64,000 nucleotides of DNA, from assembly GCA_001298575.1 (NCBI GenBank), contig LJCV01000296.1, forward strand, positions 34,266 to 98,265. Reading direction: 5' to 3'. Below, one piece after another: positions 35,340 to 43,345 of the stretch (positions are counted from its first letter, which is position 1; every line of letters begins with the position of its first letter). The stretch comes from Actinobacteria bacterium OK074 (GTDB lineage Bacteria; Actinomycetota; Actinomycetes; Streptomycetales; Streptomycetaceae). Under the pieces are notes generated by a model. The model was not told the origin of the DNA. It saw only the letters and a program-made list of their open reading frames with translations, and ran no database searches. The position numbers were made by a program, and so were the translations under genes.

Positions 35340-36827
35340 TCACAACAGCCGCAGTGCGAACCAGAGTTCCATCCGTACGTCCGGATCGTCCAAGTCGCTG
35401 TTCAGCAAGGTCGCGCAGCGGGCGATGCGTTGGCGGACCGTGTTGCGGTGGACGGTCAGGGCCACGGCCGTGCGGTCCCAACTGCCGTGCAGGGACAGCC
35501 AGGTGCGGAGGGTTTCGGTCAGGGCAACGGTGTCGGCGATGGGGGCCAGGAAGGTGCGGGCGCGGGTCTTCGCCTCCTCCTGGGGGAGCAGTGTCGCCAA
35601 GCCGTCGGCGGCCGTGCCGTGCCGGACCAGCGGTGTGCGGGTCGCGCGGGCGCGGGACAGGGCGCGGGCCGCCTGGCGGTCCGCCGTGGGCCAGTCCGGT
35701 GGGGACGCGGGCGCGCTGATGCCCAGGGTCCAGCCGGGGAGCGGGGCCTCCGGGGGCTCCCGTACCAGGACTCGTACGACGTCGTCCGTGACGTCCAGCA
35801 GGGGGGAGCCGAGCGCCGTGCCCAGCGATGCCGCCGCCGTCGTGTCGCCGGTGGCGTGGACCACCCACCATTGGTCGCCGCCGCCCAGCAGGGGGGCCAC
35901 TGTCTCCGGGGGTGCTCCCAGCAGCACGCGTACCAGGGCTGACGTGGGGGGTGTCGCCGTCGTGTCATCTGTTAGCAGTGACAGGAGGACCGCCGCGACC
36001 GAGGCGATCGTGTGGTCGCCGGGGGTGCGGTGCGGGGTCGCCACGGCCAGGACGTAACCCTGGCCGGTGCCCAGGGCGTACGCCGTGAGGTGGGTGCCGC
36101 CGATCGTGTCCGTCGCGGAGGCGGGGCGGGGGCCTCGGCCCGTCGGGCGGACCACCGTCGTCAACTCGGCCAGTGCGGACGCCACTTCGGGGGCCGGCGG
36201 CCGGCCCGCCGTCGCGATCTCCGTGCCCTCCGGGCCGTACAGGGCCGCCCGGCCCGCCACGTGCTGGGCCAGGCGGCGCAGGACCGACGGGGTCGGGTCC
36301 GGCTGGGCCGCTGCCGCCGCCAGCGCGCGCTGGGCGTCCGTGACGCGGCGGAGTTCCGTGTGCCGGGCCTCGGCCATCAGCTGCCACACCGCGCGGGCCA
36401 CCGCCGAGAACGTCGTCCTCGGGGGCACCTCCAGGAGGGGGAGGCCATGTGCGTCGCAGGCCCTGACCAGCGCGGGCGGCACCGCCTCGTGCACCGGGGC
36501 CAGCCCGAAGCCGAGCGCCGCGCCGCCCGCCTCGACGATCCGCGCCACGTACGTGTCGAAGTACGGGCCCGTGTACGTCCGGTCCCCGGCCGCCTCCGGT
36601 ACGTGCACGCCCGCCGTCAGCAGCAGCTCCCCGCCCAGCAGGTAGGGGTACGGGTCCGCCATCTCCGAGGTGTGTGCCCAGTGGATCACCGTGGTGGCGT
36701 CGGTGGCGGTGGCGGCGTCGGTCATGGGCGGGCCGGCGATCTGGCGCAGGCCCAGGTCCGTGCGGGCCACCAGTTCCGTGAGCGGGACCGGTGGCGTGGG
36801 CGGGACCACCGCGGAGGGGACGGGCAT
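35340..36827 (-). CDS. PucR-family transcriptional regulator
   Basis: A 495-residue regulator of the purine-catabolism (PucR/CdaR-like) type. The N-terminal half contains the PucR domain (L-G-L-R-Q-I-A-G, T-T-V-I-H-W-A-H-T-S-E). The C-terminus has the PucR helix-turn-helix with H-G-S-W-D-R-T-A-V-A-L-T-V-H-R-N-T-V. ATG 36827 is preferred over an upstream in-frame ATG at 36917, which overlaps the intergenic repeat. It is divergent from the symporter-ureohydrolase-ThDP operon and likely activates it. The effector is unknown; nitrogen compounds such as guanidino or ureido compounds are plausible. Confidence 0.86.
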   Translation of the reverse strand: MPVPSAVVPPTPPVPLTELVARTDLGLRQIAGPPMTDAATATDATTVIHWAHTSEMADPYPYLLGGELLLTAGVHVPEAAGDRTYTGPYFDTYVARIVEAGGAALGFGLAPVHEAVPPALVRACDAHGLPLLEVPPRTTFSAVARAVWQLMAEARHTELRRVTDAQRALAAAAAQPDPTPSVLRRLAQHVAGRAALYGPEGTEIATAGRPPAPEVASALAELTTVVRPTGRGPRPASATDTIGGTHLTAYALGTGQGYVLAVATPHRTPGDHTIASVAAVLLSLLTDDTTATPPTSALVRVLLGAPPETVAPLLGGGDQWWVVHATGDTTAAASLGTALGSPLLDVTDDVVRVLVREPPEAPLPGWTLGISAPASPPDWPTADRQAARALSRARATRTPLVRHGTAADGLATLLPQEEAKTRARTFLAPIADTVALTETLRTWLSLHGSWDRTAVALTVHRNTVRQRIARCATLLNSDLDDPDVRMELWFALRLL

Positions 36828-36839
36828 GTGTGCGTTTCT

Positions 36840-36863
36840 TCCATTCACGCCAGCTTCAATGGA
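36840..36863. promoter_or_regulatory. Inverted repeat in the pucR-symporter intergenic region
   Basis: TCCATT (36840-36845) and AATGGA (36858-36863) form a 6-bp inverted repeat with a 12-base spacer, in the 122-bp gap between pucR and the symporter gene. It is a possible PucR-binding site. Confidence 0.4.
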
Positions 36864-36949
36864 TGAAACGTACACTTCAGCCCCGCGCCCCGGCCACCTA
36901 GATTCAATCCCCGTCACCCGCCGGCGAGAACGAGAACAAGGAGGACGGC

Positions 36950-38404
36950 GTGGCCGTCGACTACATCGTGATCGTCGTTTATCTGCTCGGCATGCTGGCC
37001 ATGGGCTGGTGGGGCATGCGCCGGGCCCGTTCCAAGAGCGATTTCCTGGTCGCCGGGCGGCGGCTGGGGCCCGTGCTGTACTCCGGGACCATGGCCGCCG
37101 TCGTCCTCGGCGGCGCCTCCACCATCGGCGGCGTGGGCCTCGGGTACCGGTACGGGCTCTCCGGGGCCTGGATGGTCTTCACCATCGGGGTCGGGCTGCT
37201 CGCGCTCAGCGTGTTCTTCTCCGCCCGCATCGCCCGGCTGAAGGTCTACACCGTCTCCGAGATGCTCGACCTGCGCTACGGCGGCCGGGCGGGCGTGATC
37301 TCCGGCGTCGTCATGTGGGCGTACACACTGATGCTCGCGGTCACCTCGACCATCGCGTACGCCACCATCTTCGACGTCCTGTTCGACCTGAACCGGACGG
37401 TCGCGATCGTCCTCGGCGGCTCCATCGTCGTCGCCTACTCGGCGCTCGGCGGCATGTGGTCGATCACGCTCACCGACATGGTGCAGTTCGTGGTGAAGAC
37501 CATCGGTGTCTTCCTGCTGCTTCTGCCGATCGCCGTCGTCAAGGCCGGTGGGTTCGGCGCGATGCGGGACAAGCTGCCGACGACGTACTTCGACCCGCTC
37601 GGCATCGGCGGCGAGACGATCTTCACCTACGTGCTGATCTATACCTTCGGCATGCTCATCGGGCAGGACATTTGGCAGCGCGTCTTCACCGCCCGCACCG
37701 ACCGCACGGCCCGGCTCGGCGGTACGGTCGCGGGCACGTACTGCCTCGCGTACGCCCTCGCCGGTGCCGTCATCGGTACGGCGGCCAAGGTGCTGTACCC
37801 GAACCTCGGCGCCGCCGACGACGCCTTCGCGACCATCGTGAAGGACGAACTCCCGGTCGGTGTACGGGGGTTGGTGCTCGCCGCGGCGCTGGCCGCCGTG
37901 ATGTCCACCTCCTCCGGCGCACTCATCGCCTGCGCGACCGTCGCCAACAACGACATCTGGGCGCGGCTAAGAGGCGTGGCCCGTAAGGAAGATGACGACG
38001 AGGTCGGCGGCAACCGGGCGTTCATCCTGCTCATGGGCATCGCGGTGATCGGTACCGCCATCGCGCTGCACGACGTCGTCGAGGCGCTCACCGTCGCGTA
38101 CAACCTGCTCGTCGGCGGGCTCCTCGTGCCCATCCTGGGCGGGCTGTTGTGGCGGCGCGGGAACGTGTACGGGGCGCTGGCCTCCGTCGCGGTCGGCGGC
38201 ACGGCGGTCGTGGGCCTCATGGCGGCCTACGGGATCCTCGCCAACGAGCCCGTTTATTACGGGTTGTTGGGCTCGCTCGCGGCATACGTCGTCGTATCGC
38301 TGGCTACGCCTCCTACCGACCCGGTGACGCTGGCCCTCTGGAAGGACAGGCTGGCCGGGCGGGGTACGGAGGCGGCGGCGACCCTGGAGACCGCGACCGC
38401 CTGA
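36950..38404 (+). CDS. Sodium:solute symporter (SSS family)
   Basis: A 484-residue membrane protein with about 13 hydrophobic helices and the SSS pattern, including G-R-R-L-G-P-V near the start, the first TM G-M-L-A-M-G-W-W-G, and A-A-A-L-A-A-V-M-S-T-S-S-G. It would import a solute with Na+. The GTG start has AAGGAGG eight bases upstream. First gene of a PucR-linked set with an agmatinase-like ureohydrolase and a ThDP enzyme, so a guanidino compound, polyamine or related nitrogen source is the likely cargo. Not proven. Confidence 0.9.
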   Translation: MAVDYIVIVVYLLGMLAMGWWGMRRARSKSDFLVAGRRLGPVLYSGTMAAVVLGGASTIGGVGLGYRYGLSGAWMVFTIGVGLLALSVFFSARIARLKVYTVSEMLDLRYGGRAGVISGVVMWAYTLMLAVTSTIAYATIFDVLFDLNRTVAIVLGGSIVVAYSALGGMWSITLTDMVQFVVKTIGVFLLLLPIAVVKAGGFGAMRDKLPTTYFDPLGIGGETIFTYVLIYTFGMLIGQDIWQRVFTARTDRTARLGGTVAGTYCLAYALAGAVIGTAAKVLYPNLGAADDAFATIVKDELPVGVRGLVLAAALAAVMSTSSGALIACATVANNDIWARLRGVARKEDDDEVGGNRAFILLMGIAVIGTAIALHDVVEALTVAYNLLVGGLLVPILGGLLWRRGNVYGALASVAVGGTAVVGLMAAYGILANEPVYYGLLGSLAAYVVVSLATPPTDPVTLALWKDRLAGRGTEAAATLETATA

Positions 38405-38452
38405 CCCATGTACCCAGCACGTACCCCACACTGGGAAGCGGTGGACCTCACC

Positions 38453-38491
38453 CACAAGGTGAACCCCCGACCCAACTCACAAGGTGAACCC
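38453..38491 (+). repeat. Two CACAAGGTGAACCC direct repeats
   Basis: Two identical 14-bp copies (38453-38466 and 38478-38491) are 25 bp apart, in the 140-bp gap before the ureohydrolase. They may be a regulatory site; the spacing does not fit a PHO box (11-bp units). Confidence 0.6.
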
Positions 38492-38544
38492 GCCTCTTGA
38501 AACACGGCACCCGCACCCCCCAACACCCCCGGAGGAGCCAGACC

Positions 38545-39543
38545 ATGAGCAGCAACCCGCCCGTCGGCGCCGACAACCAGGCGCCCGGTCCCGTCGGACC
38601 CGTCGACTCCTCCCGCATCCCCCGCTACGCCGGTCCCGCCACCTTCGCCCGGCTGCCGCGGCTCGACCAGGTCGGCGGGCGGGCCGATGTCGCCGTCGTG
38701 GGCGTGCCGTTCGACTCCGGGGTGTCCTACCGGCCGGGCGCCCGGTTCGGCGGCAACGCGATCCGGGAGGCGTCGCGGCTGCTGCGGCCGTACAACCCGG
38801 CGCAGGACGCGGCCCCGTTCGCGCTCGCGCAGGTCGCCGACGGGGGTGACATCGCCGTCAACCCGTTCGACATCCACGAGGCGGTGGAGACGATCGAGGC
38901 CGCCGCCGACGAACTCCTGGGCAACGGCGCCCGGTTGATGACCCTCGGCGGCGACCACACCATCGCGCTGCCGCTGCTGCGCTCCGTCGCCAAGAAGCAC
39001 GGCCCGGTCGCGCTGCTCCACTTCGACGCCCATCTCGACACCTGGGACACGTACTTCGGCGCCGAGTACACGCACGGCACGCCGTTCCGCCGGGCCGTCG
39101 AGGAGGGCGTCCTCGACACCGAGGCGCTCTCGCACGTCGGCACCCGCGGCCCGCTGTACGGCAAGCAGGACCTCACCGACGACGAGAAGATGGGCTTCGG
39201 GATCGTCACCTCGGCGGACGTCATGCGGCGCGGTGTGGACGAGGTCGCGGACCAGCTCCGCGCCCGCGTCGGTGACCGGCCGCTCTACATCTCCATCGAC
39301 ATCGACTGCCTCGACCCCGCGCACGCCCCCGGCACCGGCACGCCCGAGGCCGGCGGCATGACCTCCCGCGAGCTCCTGGAGATCCTGCGGGGCCTGGCCT
39401 CCTGCAACGTGGTGTCGGCCGACGTCGTCGAGGTCGCGCCCGCGTACGATCACGCCGAGATGACGTCGGTGGCCGCGTCCCACACGGCGTACGAACTGAC
39501 CACGATCATGTCCCGCCAGATTGCCGAGGCACGCGCGCAGTGA
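38545..39543 (+). CDS. Agmatinase-like ureohydrolase
   Basis: A 332-residue manganese ureohydrolase of the arginase/agmatinase family, producing urea and an amine. Metal motifs in order: G-G-D-H-T-I, F-D-A-H-L-D-T-W-D and S-I-D-I-D-C-L-D-P, with E-V-A-P-A-Y-D-H. RBS GGAGGAG lies eight bases before the ATG. It is the centre of the PucR-symporter-ureohydrolase-ThDP set and its stop overlaps the next start. Agmatine, 4-guanidinobutyrate or guanidinopropionate are possible substrates; the fold alone cannot tell. Confidence 0.92.
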   Translation: MSSNPPVGADNQAPGPVGPVDSSRIPRYAGPATFARLPRLDQVGGRADVAVVGVPFDSGVSYRPGARFGGNAIREASRLLRPYNPAQDAAPFALAQVADGGDIAVNPFDIHEAVETIEAAADELLGNGARLMTLGGDHTIALPLLRSVAKKHGPVALLHFDAHLDTWDTYFGAEYTHGTPFRRAVEEGVLDTEALSHVGTRGPLYGKQDLTDDEKMGFGIVTSADVMRRGVDEVADQLRARVGDRPLYISIDIDCLDPAHAPGTGTPEAGGMTSRELLEILRGLASCNVVSADVVEVAPAYDHAEMTSVAASHTAYELTTIMSRQIAEARAQ

Positions 39544-41282
39544 CCCACGACCACGACCTGGTGCTCCGCCCGACGGCCGCGCAGACCGAGGCCGCCCTGA
39601 ACCCTCCCACCCGTCGCCCGACCGCCACCCCTCAAGGAGGCGCTACGCGCCACGTGATGACTGGCCGCACCGGCGGAGACCTGGTCGTGGAGACGCTGGC
39701 CGGACTCGGCGCGACGACCGTGTTCGGGCTGCCGGGCCAGCACGCGCTCGGCATGTTCGACGCGCTGCGCCGCTCGGACCTGCGGTACGTCGGCCTGCGG
39801 GTGGAGAACAACGCGGGGTTCGCGGCGGACGCGTACGGCCGGATGACGGGTGAGGCGGCGCCGTTGCTGCTGTCGACGGGCCCGGGAGCGCTGACGTCGC
39901 TGGCCGCGCTCCAGGAGGCGGCCTCGGCATCCGCTCCTGTCCTGGCGATCGGCAGCCAGATCCCCACCCCCGGCCTGGGCGGCGGCCGCCACGGCTACCT
40001 GCACGAACTCCCGGACCAGGCGGCCTCGTTCAGGGGCGTGGTGAAGTCGGTCCACACCGTCCGTACGGCGTCGCAGATTCCCTCGGCAATCGCGGCGGCG
40101 TGGACGTCGGCGCTGACGGCTCCGCACGGGCCGGTGTGGGTGGAGATCCCGCAGGACGTGCTGCTGGCCGAGACGCCGCTGCCGGTGGTGACGGCGGTGG
40201 ACGCCTTCCCGGAGGAGTTGCCGCCGCGGCCCGAACTCACCGCCGTGGCCGCGGACTTGCTGGCGCGGGCCGAGCGGCCGGTGATCATCGCGGGCGGGGG
40301 AGTGGTGCGGGCCGACGCGGCCCGCAAACTCCGGGAACTGGCCGAGAAGTTGAGCGCCCCCGTCGTCACCACCTTCGGCGGCAAAGGGGCCTTCCCCTGG
40401 GAACACCCGCTCTCCCTCCGGTCCTGGCTGGAGGACCGGCACACCACGGACTTCCTGGAGGACGCCGACGTCCTGCTGGTCGTCGGCTCGGGGCTGGGCG
40501 AACTCTCCTCCAACTACCACACGTTCAAGCCGCGCGGCCGGGTGATCCAAGTCGAGGCGGACCTCGGCAAGTTGGAGTCCAACCACCCCGCGCTGGGCAT
40601 CCACGCGGACGCCCGGCTCGCGTTGCAGGCGCTGCTGGAGACGGTGGAGAGGCGGACGGACGAGTCGGCCCCGGAGCGGGTACGGGAACTGCTCGCGAAG
40701 GTCGCGGGCCGCATCGCCGCCCAGGAACTCACCCTGGAACAGGACGTGTTGGCCTCCGTACGACAGGCCCTGCCCGCCAAGTCCCCCTCTTTCTGGGACA
40801 TGACGATCCTCGCCTACTGGGCCTGGTCCGCGTTCGATCCGCGCGGCGCCAACACCATGCACTCCGCGCAAGGGGCGGGCGGCCTCGGCTACGCCTTCCC
40901 GGCGGCCCTGGGCGCGGCGGTGGCGGACCCGACGCGCCCGGTGCTGGCGGTGTCCGGTGACGGTGGTGCGCTGTACTCGATCGCGGAGTTGGCGACGGCT
41001 CGGCAGTACGACTTGAACGTGACCTGGCTGATCGTCGACGACGGCGGCTACGGCATCCTGCGCGAGTACATGACGGAGGCGTTCGGGGCGGCCACGGGGA
41101 CGGAGTTGGTTCGGCCGGATTTCGTGGCGCTCGCGGAGTCGTTCGGGGTGACGGGGGTCCGGACGACGCCGGAGAGCCTTGCCGCGGATCTGGGCAAGGC
41201 GTTGGGGACGCCGGGGCCCGCGGTTGTCGTGCTTCCGGCGGTGTTGCGGATGTTCGCGGCGACGCACTTGGGCGAGGGGTGA
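39540..41282 (+). CDS. ThDP-dependent enzyme (acetolactate synthase-like)
   Basis: A 580-residue three-domain ThDP enzyme. The catalytic Glu of the cofactor is seen in V-E-N-N-A-G-F-A-A-D. The ThDP motif begins S-G-D-G-G-A at about residue 470 and ends V-D-D-G-G-Y-G-I-L, where Asp-Asp replaces the more usual Asn-Asn. The start GTG overlaps the ureohydrolase stop (GTGA); an internal ATG at 39657 is an alternative, and residues 20-40 are low-complexity. The partner ureohydrolase suggests the enzyme acts on a product of a guanidino substrate. The family includes carboxyethylarginine synthase, but identity is not shown. Confidence 0.85.
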   Translation: MTHDHDLVLRPTAAQTEAALNPPTRRPTATPQGGATRHVMTGRTGGDLVVETLAGLGATTVFGLPGQHALGMFDALRRSDLRYVGLRVENNAGFAADAYGRMTGEAAPLLLSTGPGALTSLAALQEAASASAPVLAIGSQIPTPGLGGGRHGYLHELPDQAASFRGVVKSVHTVRTASQIPSAIAAAWTSALTAPHGPVWVEIPQDVLLAETPLPVVTAVDAFPEELPPRPELTAVAADLLARAERPVIIAGGGVVRADAARKLRELAEKLSAPVVTTFGGKGAFPWEHPLSLRSWLEDRHTTDFLEDADVLLVVGSGLGELSSNYHTFKPRGRVIQVEADLGKLESNHPALGIHADARLALQALLETVERRTDESAPERVRELLAKVAGRIAAQELTLEQDVLASVRQALPAKSPSFWDMTILAYWAWSAFDPRGANTMHSAQGAGGLGYAFPAALGAAVADPTRPVLAVSGDGGALYSIAELATARQYDLNVTWLIVDDGGYGILREYMTEAFGAATGTELVRPDFVALAESFGVTGVRTTPESLAADLGKALGTPGPAVVVLPAVLRMFAATHLGEG

Positions 41283-41318
41283 TGGGCGGGGAGCGGACCG
41301 GTCCGCTCCCCGCCCATC
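41281..41318. terminator. Perfect 38-bp palindrome terminator
   Basis: A flawless 19-bp inverted repeat centred at 41299/41300 contains GGGGAGCGGACC and its complement with no loop bases. It begins in the stop codon of the ThDP gene and lies between convergent genes, so it can terminate both. Confidence 0.8.
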
Positions 41319-41363
41319 AGAAGGCCGTGCTGTCAGAAGGCCGTGCTTGTCAGAAGGCGGTAC
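41317..41363. repeat. Triplicated 16-17-bp repeat at the nitrilase-like stop codon
   Basis: TCAGAAGGCCGTGCT occurs at 41317-41331 and 41333-41347, then TCAGAAGGCGGTAC from 41350. Each copy contains TTC TGA on the minus strand, so the true stop at 41350-41352 is followed by two duplicated stop contexts. Confidence 0.85.
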
Positions 41364-42360
41364 GGTCCTCGCTCCGCGGATCCCGTACGCGGTGGGGTTC
41401 GTAGATGCCGGTGCGGGCCCGGCGTCGCCACGGGCGGGCCTTGAACACGGGGAACTCGACGTGCTCCGAGCCGGTGTCGAGGTCGGTGACCGCCGTCGAC
41501 GGTGTGCCGTCCGCGGGGCATTGGGCGAGCCACCCGCCCCGTGGGGAGATCACTCCCGACGGGGCGGTCGTACTGTGGTGTGCCGGTACGGCGAAGCTCA
41601 CCCAGTAGCCGTTGGCCGCGGCGTGGCCCCGGGCCTCCGTGGCGAAGACCCCGTCCGGGGTGCCCGCTCCGGTCGAGGAGAACAGGACGCAGTCGACGTC
41701 GAGGCACTCGTACTCGGTGAACAGTTCGGGGAAGTGCACCTCCATGCCGAGCAGGCATCCGAAGCGCACGCCGTCGGCCTCGAACGTGAGCGGGGCCGCA
41801 CCCGGCGCGTACAGGTACGACAACTTCGTCTGCGACAGCAGGCGTTCGTCGTAGCGGGTCACCACCTGGCCCTGGTCGGAGATCACGTACAGACTGTTGT
41901 GCGGGCGGTGCGGCGGAGTGAGCCGGTGGACCGCGCCCAGGACGGTCCACAGCCCGAGGTCGCGCGCCAACTCGGCCGTCGCGCCCAACTCCTGGCGCAG
42001 CACGTCCCATGCGAACCGCTCCCAGTCCGCGGGGGCGGCCTCGTCCGGGCCGGCGGCGGACAGGGCGGACCTGCCGGGGGCGCCCATGGCTCCCTCCGGG
42101 AAGTGCACGACCCTCGCGCCCGCCGCCCGGGCCTGCCGCATCAGGTCGCGTACGCCACGGGCGGCGGCACGCAACTCCCGCTCACCGCACGGGTCTTCGA
42201 CGACGGCACTCTGCGCTACGGCCAGCCGTACACGCTTCACTTCTGGCATGACGTCTCCCATCAGACTCTGACGGAAGTGCCGGAGGACAGTGGTGTAGGA
42301 CTGGCCCGTCTTGGCGGCGCGCGCACGCACCCGGCGCTTGAAGTTCCTGTTCGCTGTCAT
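41350..42360 (-). CDS. Nitrilase-superfamily protein lacking catalytic Cys and Lys (probable pseudoenzyme)
   Basis: A 336-residue carbon-nitrogen-hydrolase fold. The first catalytic position E89 is present (H-F-P-E-G). The usual Lys in Y-x-K-x-H-L is E172 (R-Y-D-E-R-L-L). The usual Cys five residues before F-P-E is G205 (L-L-G-M-E-V-H-F-P-E). The reading frame is otherwise intact, so this looks like a conserved non-catalytic member, or a family using other residues (C202 and K179 are nearby). A 30-residue basic N-terminal extension contains R-N-F-K-R-R-V-R-A-R. ATG 42360 is preferred (GAAGG just upstream); GTG 42372 is possible. Confidence 0.85.
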   Translation of the reverse strand: MTANRNFKRRVRARAAKTGQSYTTVLRHFRQSLMGDVMPEVKRVRLAVAQSAVVEDPCGERELRAAARGVRDLMRQARAAGARVVHFPEGAMGAPGRSALSAAGPDEAAPADWERFAWDVLRQELGATAELARDLGLWTVLGAVHRLTPPHRPHNSLYVISDQGQVVTRYDERLLSQTKLSYLYAPGAAPLTFEADGVRFGCLLGMEVHFPELFTEYECLDVDCVLFSSTGAGTPDGVFATEARGHAAANGYWVSFAVPAHHSTTAPSGVISPRGGWLAQCPADGTPSTAVTDLDTGSEHVEFPVFKARPWRRRARTGIYEPHRVRDPRSEDRTAF

Positions 42361-42580
42361 CTGGCCTTCCACGCCCCGAACGGCACATCCCCCAGCGAGC
42401 GCGTCCGAGACGATCGGACCACAACGACAGCGACCCGAGACAAGAAGTCCCTTTGCCTCCGCGCGAGACCGTGCTGGGGACGGTCCGAGGAGGTTCGGCG
42501 CAGGCCACGCCGTCGGTCATGATTCCTCGGGATCCGGATGCCCGTCAACAGGGCCTGGCATCACTTGAGATGACGGTGCG

Positions 42581-43201
42581 TCAGCCGATCCAGAAAAAGA
42601 TCGTGTCCTGTCGTTGTCCCAGCTTCCGTGCCGTCTCCCACTCCTGGGCCTCGAAGCGCATCAGCTCTGCGAAGCGGTGGGTTGTTTCGCGGTAGTCGGG
42701 GTGGAGGAGGGGGAGGACGCGTTCGTAGGAGTCTGCCAGGGGGGCCGCGAGCGGGGTGGGGAGGGTGCCGATCTGGGGGTAGGCGTCGCCGGTGTGGGGG
42801 AGGCGTAGGGGTGGGCCGCTGAAGAGGAAGGTGCCGGGGAGGAGTTCCGGGGGGATGCCGTGGCGGGAGAGTTCCTCGTCCAGGGTGAAGAACCAGGACG
42901 GGCGGCTCCATACGCCCAGGTCCGTGGTGTCGGAGAAGTGGGCGGCCACCAGGTGGTGGAAGGCGTGGGTGTAGGCCGGGGACTCGGTCGCGCTGGGGGT
43001 GCCGTCCAGGAGTTCCTCCAGGGCCTGGGGCACCGTGACGGTCAAGTCGGCGCCCTGTGCGCGGAGTTCGGCGTCGGCGCGGGCGCACCGGTCGCGTACG
43101 ACCGTCAGGGTGTGCTCCTGCTTCTCGCTCCGTTCCACCGCGGTGAGCAGCCGGATCACGTCGCGCATGTCACCGGTGCTCATCTCCAGGCAGTACCCCA
43201 C
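42581..43201 (-). CDS. Conserved hypothetical protein (DUF7691-like)
   Basis: A 206-residue cytoplasmic protein starting at GTG 43201 (V-G-Y-C-L-E-M-S), preceded by GGAAGG. A longer frame to 43300 would cross a terminator hairpin and is rejected. The N-third is helical and charged. The middle has A-Y-T-H-A-F-H-H-L-V and the end has G-Q-R-Q-D-T-I-F-F-W. The layout recalls the family that I know as DUF7691, without certainty. No signal peptide or membrane helix. Function unknown. Confidence 0.72.
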   Translation of the reverse strand: MGYCLEMSTGDMRDVIRLLTAVERSEKQEHTLTVVRDRCARADAELRAQGADLTVTVPQALEELLDGTPSATESPAYTHAFHHLVAAHFSDTTDLGVWSRPSWFFTLDEELSRHGIPPELLPGTFLFSGPPLRLPHTGDAYPQIGTLPTPLAAPLADSYERVLPLLHPDYRETTHRFAELMRFEAQEWETARKLGQRQDTIFFWIG

Positions 43202-43243
43202 GGTCCCCGTCCCTTCCTCCGCCGCTGACGTCCTGTCAACGGA

Positions 43244-43286
43244 CCGACCGTTCCATGATCCGTGTTGGGGATCATGGAACGGTCGG
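43244..43286 (-). terminator. Strong hairpin terminator downstream of the endonuclease gene
   Basis: An 18-bp perfect stem (43244-43261 with 43269-43286) with a 7-base loop lies between the endonuclease stop and the DUF7691-like start. It should end endonuclease transcription. Confidence 0.85.
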
Positions 43287-43345
43287 CGGGGTGGGGCCAA
43301 CTCATCGCATGGTGAGTACCGGTGTGGTGAGTACCGGTGGGGCGA

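Noticed and set aside
38458..38489. PHO box
   Set aside because: Two GGTGAAC units occur, but their 25-bp spacing does not fit the 11-bp repeat of PHO boxes.
42358..42520. Small reading frames between the nitrilase-like gene and the next gene
   Set aside because: No RBS, overlapping frames on both strands, Arg-rich shadows of high-GC DNA.
43202..43300. N-terminal extension of the DUF7691-like gene
   Set aside because: It crosses an 18-bp terminator stem (43244-43286), so the start at 43201 is better.
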